This document shows positions 1-7,834 of a DNA stretch of 11,799 nt, one piece after another. Every line of letters begins with the position of its first letter. Position 1 is the first letter of the stretch. A program made the translations under genes and the position numbers. The stretch lies in assembly GCA_009733775.1 (NCBI GenBank), contig WOGZ01000615.1, positions 1 through 11,799 on the forward strand, read 5' to 3'. Origin of the DNA: Alectoria sarmentosa (taxonomy: Eukaryota; Ascomycota; Lecanoromycetes; Lecanorales; Parmeliaceae). The notes beneath the pieces were generated by a model. That model did not search any database and had not been told where the DNA came from. It saw only the letters and a list, made by a program, of their open reading frames with translations.

Positions 1-1507
1 AATTAAAAATATATTAAATTCAAAAAGATTATAAAATCGTTTTAAATATAAAATTGAGTAAAAAAACGTCGATAAAGATTTTATTTAATATAATATTAAT
101 GAAGACGAATTTAATAATGCAAAAAATGTAATAAAAAACTTTTATAAAAGATATTTAAATAAATCAAAATAAAAAGATTACGCGTTATTCGATTAAATTA
201 GCGATTGATTTATAAAAAAATTTCATTATTCACTTTTTTTCTTTTTTCTTTCTTTTTCACAATCGTTATTTTTATAATAAGCGATAATAATTATATACAA
301 CTTTCGATTATTATGCGTGCGTCTTCACGTTATTTTTTTAACAATAAAATCGATCGATATCGATAACGATAACGTGTTAATTTAAGATTTAAACGAATAC
401 GCGACTCTCATTACTCACATTATAAACATTTTTCGAAATCTCTTAACGTCGTTTTAAAATCTCATTATCGCTATTATTAATTTCATTTAATATTATATAT
501 ATAATAATTTATAAAAAAAGATTATTTAAGATATTATTAAAACATATATAAACTTTAAATAAAATTTAACGTCTGCGACTTAATTCGATTCGAAAAATTT
601 CATTTAATTATATCGCTTAATTTTTACGATTCTTTTTTCGCTCAAAATATAAAATATTAAATAATATTGAATATTTAAATGCTTCGACGACGATTATAAC
701 ATTAATTTTTTATTAAATTATATTATTTTTAAACGTTTAAAATAATAAAACATTATAACATCGACGATATTATAAACGAATTTTTCACGATATATTATTA
801 TCGTTATTATTCTTAACTTTCTTCAATTAAAAATGATTATTAATTAAACGTTTTAAAGATATAAGATAAGTTATAAGCACATTTTTTCGATTTTTATAAC
901 GCTAAAACATCGCTTTTTAAGAGAGAGAAATAATGTTATAAGCGTATTTTACATTTTTAATAAAACTAATTTCTTTTTAATATCACATTTTTTTAACATT
1001 ATTCGATTAAGTTTAACGTGACTTAATAAAAGCATTTGTTTTTATATAAATGTTTTTTTTTATATATATATATTTTCTTTTTACTTGATTGTCTTATTTA
1101 ATACATTTATATAATATAATTTTATATTAATTTTAATAAAACGCGTATTTAATTTTTATTAATTTTGTTATTTTTAATTATTATAAATTAAATATAAAGA
1201 AAAACGAGAATTTATTTAAATTTAATTTTAACAATTTATTAAAATTCTTTTATATTTTTAAAAATAAAATTAATATTAAATAAAATATTTTCGATTAAGA
1301 TTTTTTCGATATTTATAAAATTAGAAAATAAATTATTAAACTAAATTGAAAACGCGTTAATGAATACGTTTAAACAACTTTTTAATACATTCGTTATTGT
1401 TAATAATGTTTTTAAAATGTTAAAAATAAAAATATTAAACTATCAAAAATATTATTAATCGAAAAATGATAAAAATAAAAATAAGCGTTCGTAATATCAC
1501 GAATGAG

Positions 1508-1772
1508 AATTTAAGTAATATTTATATTTAAAATAATATTTTATAATTATAAATTAAAAATATTATATAAAATAAACGTAAAGAGAAAAAAGAAAAAAGA
1601 AAAAAGAAAACTTTTTACGTCTTAAATATTTTTCGTAATTCGAGCGTTAAATTTAATGCGATTAACGCGATATTTAATTAATCAAAATAAAACGAACTTA
1701 ATCGTTTTAAATTAAGATTTAACAATTCGAGTGAAAATAACATTCGAACAATTAAGATAAATATAATTTAAT
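1508..1772 (+). repeat. Diverged dispersed repeat, copy A
   Basis: Aligns by eye, in the same orientation, with 7578-7834, an offset of roughly 6.06 kb. Shared blocks include tcgtaattcgagcgttaaat, ttaacgcgatatttaatta and attaagataaatataa, as well as a GAAAAAA-type purine tract in the same relative place. This copy keeps more C and G than copy B. The length, near 260 bp, would fit a solo LTR or a fragment of a longer element. I see no clear terminal motif or target duplication. Confidence 0.75.
1576..1611 (+). repeat. Purine microsatellite (GAAAAAA-type)
   Basis: Three to four successive gaaaaaa units, embedded in repeat copy A. A shorter version sits at the matching place in copy B, so the tract predates or is part of the repeat rather than being a local expansion only. 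Confidence 0.7.
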
Positions 1773-2529
1773 TTTTTTTATAAAAACTTATTAAAAAGAT
1801 AGTATTAATTGAAGTTTTTAAAGAAAAATTAATTATAAAGTAAAGTCGTAACGTAATTAAGACTTTTAATAAATGTAAAGTTTTAATAAACGTAAACTTA
1901 ATAAAAAAAGCTTAAAAAAGCGATATTTCTCATTTCTCTTTTTTATCTTTTAAAAACTAATTTTATTATTTAAGTGTTATATATAAATATATATATTTAA
2001 TATTAAATTTATATTGCTATATAATTTTAAATTTATTTATATATATTTATATAAGTTCGTTTAATAAATACTCGAATATTATATTAATATTATTAAGTTT
2101 AAACTTAATATAAAAACTTATCTTTATCAAATTTTAAATTTTTTTTTTAAATATAATTTATGCGTTTTTAAAAAATAGTTATAATTTTTTTAGCTATAAA
2201 GTTATCTTTTAAAGATAAAATTAAAATTAATATTAACGTTATTTAAAACTTTCAATATCGATTTTTATACGCTAAATCGAATATAAAGAGCTAAAAAGCA
2301 GCTAATTGCAATATCTACGCACGAGTAATGATTGAAAGGGACATAAACGCTAGTCGAGTTGTTTTATATGAATTAGATGTAGAGTACACGATGTAGAGTG
2401 CGCTTGCCAAGCCACTAAGCTGTAGGGCAGCTCGATTTGCGGACGTTGACGAGTTATCGTATTCAACTCCTCAACCTACAATCAACGGGACATTGGTGGG
2501 CTCGAAGGAGGTGAATGTAGGTATCGAGC

Positions 2530-2620
2530 AGCTACAGGAGCCGACTGTGGAATCATAATGGTCGTACACTCTTCTCCCGGGTAGCTTGCACCCTTGATCT
2601 CTATTAGCTACGGGAGCCGA
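2530..2620 (+). repeat. Near-identical 15-bp direct repeat pair
   Basis: The 15-mer agctacaggagccga at 2530-2544 recurs at 2606-2620 as agctacgggagccga, with one transition, 76 bp apart. The sequence between and after the copies is not clearly repeated, so this may be a remnant of an old tandem duplication or chance. Confidence 0.5.
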
Positions 2621-2667
2621 TCTTGTCAAGCAGGTCCTGTGGCATGGTGACGAGAAAGATCAAGGGT
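2590..2667. repeat. 11-bp inverted repeat
   Basis: The arm acccttgatct (2590-2600) is perfectly complementary to agatcaagggt (2657-2667), with a 56-base loop. It lies downstream of the gene's stop codon, beyond about 330 bp, and is too far to call a 3'-end element. Confidence 0.45.
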
Positions 2668-3003
2668 TGTGCATCGTATTCTTCAGAATTGACATTGGCA
2701 CATAGGTACAGATGACTAGCTCGAATGCAGGGGAGGGGCCAGCAGACTACCTCGTACGTAAATTACATGCTTGCAAAGCTCACATCTTGGCCCAGATGGT
2801 CCTAATCTGCTACTAATCAGATTCAAACACAGAAGACATACGAAACTCTCCATGGTCCTCTGAATCCAGCAACCATTTGCTCCTTCCAACACCACCTTGT
2901 TTGTGCAACCTTCCTTGCTCAATTCCTGTCTTGCAACATTCCCAGATCAGATCTCTTGTCTCCTGTCTCCTTGGATACGGAACCTGACATAGAGTATCCA
3001 GCG

Positions 3004-4759
3004 CTAAGAATACGATATTGTTATGTACTGTGTAGCAGTCCAAGCATGGAGTGTATCGTCCCACTGCTCCTCGGCAAATGTCGTGCCGTTGATCTGATGG
3101 TACAAGTAGGTAAACGGAGAGTCAGCCAAACTGAAACTGGCAAGCCTTGTGAAGGGAAACACGTTGTCCGGCAGCGGTGGACTTCCGCCTCCGTCTATTA
3201 TTACTGGATTCGTGTAATTGATCCAGATCACAGCGCTTTGGCCAAACACTGCAATATCTGACTGGTGAATTAAACTATAGTCCAGGTGATTCGGTATTGA
3301 TTCCGATTCGGAAAATGGGGTCACTAACTTAGATGTCAACTCAAGGAAATAGTTAGGGAGTACAAGAACACGAAATGCATACTTTGGCTGAAATTTCCAG
3401 CACCGCTAGGGCCGGTCGTGTAAGCATTATACGAGATTTCCGAGTTTGAGGCGTTGGTCGAGTAGAATATCGCGTCTACGGCGAAATCGTTAGACGAGTT
3501 GGCTCCACAGGTAAAGGGGGTGCTGAGTGTGAAAATGTTGGAGTCTAGTGACTCATCCAGTGTCTTGCTATAACCCCCAGCAGTAGAACCAGGAGTATTG
3601 CGGTAGTAGTCTGGCAATGATCTGCTCTCTTGACTGGTAATATCCACCCATTGTGAACTAACACTCTCGCCATTAATACTCTCCGCTTCGAACCCTGTGA
3701 CCTCTCCAAGTACGATTTCCTGGGACAACGCTGATACTTTTCCAGTTGGATTCTCATAGTACAGAAGAGCCAGATTTCTCCCAGTCGAAGTTTCGTTAGC
3801 TGGCACGAATCCTGTCTGGGCGACGGACAGTGACCGCGTATTCACTTCGGTGCTGAAGTTTCCTTGTGAAAGATCCCCTTGAGAAGTTTGTGCACTCCAG
3901 GAACCTGAGAAGTAACCGCTTGAATTCAGGGCATGCGTTCTGGATACGTAGAATAGTGTAATCTGCGTCAAAATCAGTTTGCAGAAGAAATGGTTTTATT
4001 CGGCTATAGTCTTTGTACCGTTGACAACTCGCCACCGTTAAGCTCGTCGGAGTCATTAGGGGCTATGGCTACTAGCGGAGTATAGTTTTTCGCGTTCGAG
4101 CTTGTGCCCAGATTCAAGTTTGTGCTCCATTGGTTGTCAGTACGAATCACGCCTCGGATGAGGCCGGTAGGGTCCTGGAAGAATAGATATCGATTGCCAT
4201 CGCTGTCAGACACAGCCGCTAGGGACGTGTCATTAAGAATGAATTGCGTAGTAGGTGTGATGCTGTGATTGTGCGATGTCAGCGGGTTACAGAGGTAAGC
4301 CCAAAAAAATAACCCTGGATCTGGACGAACAACGCACCTGGTATTTGGAGACGACTTATTCGAAGCTGGAAATAAATCATGGGAAGAATGCTCCCGATGA
4401 CGCCAGATCCCAACAGCGACTCCGACGGCGATGGCAGCGGCAACAAGTAATGCCGTGACCATCCATGGCCACTTGAGCGCAATCTTGATTGAAGAAAGGC
4501 TAGGAACGCGTTTTTTGGTTGACTCTTCGTCACCCTGAGCCTCAGGAATCGAGTTGTTGTAAAACACTTGTGGTGATTCGTCAGGTATAACCTGTATCTT
4601 TTGATTAGTATAACATCCTGCCACGTAACATGGCTTATTCACCTGAGGTGCACAGGCGCCTGTATCGAGCTCAAAAGCTGTCGCATCGTAATCACGTTCT
4701 GGAGCTCTGGTGGTCTCATCGAACTTGACAAGCTCTAGCGTCGAATAATGCCGTTCCAT
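3004..4759 (-). CDS. Membrane-anchored fucose-specific-lectin-like protein, four exons
   Basis: Exons read 4759-4338, 4262-4019, 3962-3383 and 3323-3004 (422+244+580+320 = 1566 bp), giving 521 residues and a TAG stop. The ATG has A at -3 and G at +4. Residues 1-97 are polar and contain a basic patch (TKKR at 81-84). Residues 98-119 (WPWM...VGIW) form one hydrophobic helix, followed by RHR, and I see no cleavable signal peptide. A short Ser/Asn linker follows, then about 375 residues with recurring propeller-blade motifs such as RYLFFQDPTGLIRG (165-178) and LYHQINGTTFAEEQW (489-503). Thirteen N-glycosylation sequons lie after the helix, which suggests the C-terminus faces outside (type II topology). 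The wording and order of motifs match the fungal fucose-specific lectin family, related to Aleuria aurantia lectin, a six-bladed beta-propeller. Sugar specificity is inferred only: I cannot confirm a full Arg-Glu-Trp set in each blade. All exons are open and join in phase, so the gene looks intact. Confidence 0.85.
3324..3382 (-). other. Intron 3 (59 bp, phase 1)
   Basis: The donor is GTATGC, the branch site CTAAC is a perfect fungal match, and the acceptor is GTTAG. The exon ends A and TG rejoin to a methionine codon (FSQ-M-TPFSES). Unspliced reading meets an in-frame TGA. A nearby AAG just upstream of the chosen TAG is not a valid acceptor and would break the frame. Confidence 0.87.
3963..4018 (-). 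other. Intron 2 (56 bp, phase 0)
   Basis: The donor is GTACAA, a CTGAT branch-like motif sits about 15 bases before the end, and the acceptor is CGCAG. Unspliced reading hits a TAG a few codons after the donor, so removal is required. Splicing joins GGELST to ITLFYVS and continues the propeller without loss of phase. Confidence 0.88.
4263..4337 (-). other. Intron 1 (75 bp, stop-free, phase 2)
   Basis: The donor is GTGCGT, a CTGAC branch-like site lies near the 3' end, and the acceptor is CACAG. Exon ends AG and C rejoin to a serine codon, giving NTSITPTTQF across the junction. The length is a multiple of three with no in-frame stop, so an unspliced reading stays open and adds 25 residues (R141-H165), including two cysteines and an aromatic patch (GLFFWAYL). 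That insert looks unlike the Ser/Thr/Asn linker around it and unlike the family as I know it, so I prefer splicing. Intron retention as a regulated isoform cannot be excluded. Confidence 0.72.
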
Positions 4760-5300
4760 ACTTTTTAATCATTGATTAATTATGAAAACAAAATTCGTTT
4801 AAATGTGGAAATGCAAAGGACAAGGGGGAGGAGCAGTACTGGTTCGCACAGCCCTTACTTGAATCATTTCCGATCTAAGGATGCAGGGAGGGGGCAATGT
4901 CCTCCAGATTAAAATCCTTCAATACATTTTCAAGCAACCGCGGAGATTATCTCAGTCTTGACAGAACATCTCTTTTCGCAGCGCAATACATTCTTGAATA
5001 CTTATCTTTACGATAAATTCTTTAGTTACAAACTTGTAGAGCTGCTTAAAAATGATTGTTTTTAAACCAATTATTTTATCGTGAAGGCCCTCGTTATCGT
5101 TATTTGGTGATTTGAAGCAAAAGACTTCTTAATGTTCGGACGGAGCCCCTGAACAGTGAACCCTGCCAGCCGATTGGATAGACTAAGAAGGACGTTGGTT
5201 GGCGGATCTGTTCCAGCGTGAATATGCCGCGTCGTGTCCAGCGAAGCACTCTTGCTAGCCTTGATAGTTGTTTCCTGCATGTTCAGTATGCGACTCGATT
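4760..5300 (-). promoter_or_regulatory. Presumed promoter and 5' leader of the lectin-like gene
   Basis: This non-coding stretch lies directly upstream of the ATG. The last 45 bases before the start are A/T-rich (ending aaaaagt before ATGG), as is common in fungal leaders. A CCAAT pentamer reads on the minus strand near 5171, some 410 bp from the ATG. I see no convincing TATA element, and transcription start cannot be placed. A 69-codon minus-strand ORF (5280-5071) lies here but resembles nothing I know. Confidence 0.35.
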
Positions 5301-6044
5301 GATTCCCATCGGTATTAATGTTGCTTAAAAACGGTGTGCGTATCTTACATTTGTATGTTTGATATTGAGACGTTTCTATGGTATCCAGCGAGCTTAATGT
5401 TGGTTTGCTAAGACATTAGATAGCATATCGAAGAACACGCGCACAAAGATCAATGTTGGATTCTTGATTTCTTTATGCAGGGAGAGGCGCAAGGATGCTG
5501 ATCAGCTGCGCAGTGAGGTTTTGGCAATCATTTGAAACACCGCTCATTCAATCCCAAATTTCTCGTTAGCAAATGCCATCTTCGTATTTCCGGAAACCGA
5601 CGCCCTGGAGATATGCCTGCTCAGCTGAGCCGGGCGCACGTCTCGCTTCAAGCGGTCATTCTACCGGGATTCCTTCCACCGTACCGCTTTCCAACCTGGA
5701 ATGAATATAAAGCTGATACGTATGCGTCGCCACAGTGGGACTGGGGGTTAGTGTGTCGCTAATCGCATATATGGCTATCGCACAGGGCCATGGCTATGAA
5801 TAGCAAAAGATCCGTTCGCAGCATGCATATAGAGGCCTGTTTCCTCCCTACAGGTAGGGCACTGCAAATTGCGCAATATGCTCACCATTGCATGCAGATT
5901 GCAGTACTAGCGCAATTTGCATGCAATTGCTTATGTAAAGTTAGGGCTAAGGCTAATCACTACTCTGCAATTATTTGCCACCAACATCATACTTCATATA
6001 TACATATCTATTTATTTACATACTTCGATAAATTAAACTAAATC
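5301..6044. other. Base-balanced non-coding DNA with short inverted repeats
   Basis: No supported gene. The two plus-strand open frames near 5532-5762 and 5790-6041 are short, begin inside unremarkable sequence and show no recognisable motif. Composition stays balanced to about 5990 and then slides into A/T within some 50 bases. The stretch 5821-5935 is dense in palindromic GCATGC and GCAAT-type words. Confidence 0.55.
5863..5921. repeat. 12-bp perfect inverted repeat near the island's right edge
   Basis: The arm tgcaaattgcgc (5863-5874) is the exact reverse complement of gcgcaatttgca (5910-5921), with a 35-base loop. Allowing one bulged base extends the stem by three further pairs. A second small hairpin (cctgt 5836-5840, acagg 5850-5854) lies just outside. 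This could be the end of a vanished element or a structured junction. There is no transposase nearby to decide. Confidence 0.5.
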
Positions 6045-6545
6045 GTTTATTATTTATTTACATTAATAAGTATATTTTGAAAAGATTAAATGAGTTTGCA
6101 GAAAAAAAAATTATCTTATACGCATAATGTCTTAATCTCAAACGAAGAATTAACTACTTTAAAAAAATTGATGCTATAAAGTAAATGTGATTATAAGTTT
6201 ATTAATAAAAAAAATGAAAAGAATTTTAATCACGATATAAAAATTTCTAAAAAACAAATTATTAAAGAAATTATTTAATTATATTTTTTATTATTTTTTG
6301 ATTTCGTGATAACTTTAAATATAATAAAAGTTTTAATATAAGTTACGTTTTTTATCGTTATAAATAAGTAAATTGCAATCTCGATGCGATTAACGTGCAA
6401 TATATATAATTTACAAAAAAAATCTTTTTTATAAATAACTCTTTATTCGAATTCGTTTCTATTAAAATTATTATATCGTTTTTTTATAAAACTATTCAAG
6501 TATATTACTTAATTAATTAATTATATTATAATATATTTTTTATTT

Positions 6546-6824
6546 ACGTTATATTTCATTAATTATTTTTAATTATACGTTATTATAATAATTTTAATTA
6601 CAAATTATTATAATTATTCTTCGATTATAAATTATTAACATATTTAATTTTACGTTATTATAATTATTATAATATTTTTTAATTATAATTATTATAATAT
6701 TTAATTTTACGCTATTATAATTATTATATTATTTTTCGATTATAAATTATTAAATTATTTAATTTAACGTTATTACAATTATTATAATTATTTTTCGATT
6801 ATAAATTATAAAAATATTTATTAT
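6546..6824 (+). repeat. Degenerate tandem array, units near 58 bp
   Basis: Units begin with acgttattataattatta or a close variant at 6577, 6652, 6709 and 6767, with lengths of 75, 57, 58 and about 58 bp, after a partial unit at 6546. Several contain tttttcgattataaattat in the middle and end in atttaattt. The order of shared words shows real tandem structure rather than simple A/T bias. Confidence 0.65.
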
Positions 6825-6895
6825 AAATTATTATAACATTTTTCGATAATTATTTATTAACGTATTAAAATAATTTTTTTTTTTAGTATATAAGT

Positions 6896-7030
6896 ATTAA
6901 TAACGTGTTTTAATTAAATATTTTATTAAGTATATAATTATTAATTAACGTATTTAAATAACATTTTTCTAATATATAATTATCGAATTAAAAGATTTAA
7001 AGAAAATCTTTTTTTAATATACGATTATCG
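6896..7030 (+). repeat. Loose tandem repeat, units of about 34-45 bp
   Basis: The words tatataagtatt, tatataattatt, tatataattatcg and tatacgattatcg recur near 6898, 6931, 6973 and 7018, each followed by an A/T run with acgt or cga. Spacing is uneven, so this is either a decayed minisatellite or A/T-driven chance. Confidence 0.35.
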
Positions 7031-7577
7031 ATCAACATTTTAAAAGCTTTAAAAAAGACGACAAATATTAAATTAATTAAAAAAGTCGACTTTTTATTAA
7101 CTATCTCTTTTAATGCTAGCTTTGTTTTTAGTTATTTATATTTTAAAAGTTTTATATAATTAACGATTAAAATAAACGTTTTATTTTTAAAGTTAAATGT
7201 ATACTCACTTTCTTTTTCATTTTTTTACTTTTGTTTATACTTTAATTTCATTTTACTTTTATTTTTTTTACTTTTATTTTTTTTATTTAATATCGTTATT
7301 ATAAAACATTATTCGTATTATTAAATATATACGACGCGAGATTAAATCTTTTCACATTTATATATTTTTCGAAATCTCAATTAAAATAAATCTCTCATTT
7401 AACGATTTTTTTATTTTAATTTTTCGAAATTTTACGATTATTATAATTAAAGTTATTAAATAATAAATATATAAATAACGAATATAAAACATTTTAATAA
7501 CTTAAATTAATTCAAAAATCGATATATTAAATTTATATATACGATTTCTATTATGCTTGAAAATAATTAAAATCGAA

Positions 7578-7834
7578 AGTTTAAATAATATTATATTTAA
7601 AATAATATTTAATAATTATAAATTGAATATTTTATATAAAACGAACGTTAAAAGAAAAAAAGAAAAAAGAGTACTTTATGCGCTTAAATATTCTTCGTAA
7701 TTCGAGCGTTAAATCATATATAATTAACGCGATATTTAATTAATTAAAATAAAACGTATTTAATTATTTTAAATTAAGTTTTAAATAATTTAAATGAAAA
7801 TAATATTCGAATAATTAAGATAAATATAACTTAA
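7578..7834 (+). repeat. Diverged dispersed repeat, copy B
   Basis: Partner of 1508-1772. Differences are chiefly transitions: for example atcaaa becomes attaaa, aacaatt becomes aataatt, and cattcgaacaatt becomes tattcgaataatt. These are CpA-to-TpA changes typical of RIP, and they make this copy the more heavily mutated of the two. The purine tract lies at about 7650-7671. Confidence 0.75.

Larger units (their letters stand above)
1..2284. repeat. AT-rich RIP-type block, left
   Basis: Composition is extremely A/T-rich and TpA-rich. Remaining C and G are largely in CpG, while CpA and TpG are scarce. No open frame of useful length survives. This is the usual end state of transposon DNA after RIP in ascomycetes, though the parent elements are unrecognisable by eye. 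It contains one copy of the repeat pair at about 1508-1772, a GAAAAAA-type microsatellite at about 1576-1611, and otherwise nothing I can name. Confidence 0.8.
2285..3003. other. Base-balanced non-coding DNA downstream of the gene
   Basis: About 720 bp of ordinary base composition between the AT-rich block and the stop of the lectin-like gene. It probably includes the 3' untranslated region, although no AATAAA-type signal is evident on the minus strand. Short open frames here show no family likeness. It holds a pair of 10-bp direct repeats (gatgtagagt at 2376-2385 and 2390-2399), a near-identical 15-bp pair and an inverted repeat, listed separately. Confidence 0.6.

Noticed and set aside
2590..2672. 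tRNA or small structured RNA gene
   Set aside because: The stem has a 56-base loop and no cloverleaf arms or conserved T-loop words.
2716..3261. Small ORFs around the 3' end of the gene on both strands
   Set aside because: They overlap the last exon in other frames or lie in the downstream non-coding stretch, with no family likeness.
5071..5280. 69-residue minus-strand ORF upstream of the lectin-like gene
   Set aside because: It has an ATG but no recognisable motif, no neighbours that support it and a length expected by chance. Kept only as a remark under the promoter.
5941..5956. Telomere-like ttagggctaaggctaa
   Set aside because: Only one true TTAGGG unit, and the other units are altered. 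Too short to call an interstitial telomere.
5532..6041. Two plus-strand ORFs (76 and 83 codons)
   Set aside because: The first opens at a TTG, neither has a recognisable domain, and the second runs into the A/T-rich border. I could not join them by credible splice sites into a gene.
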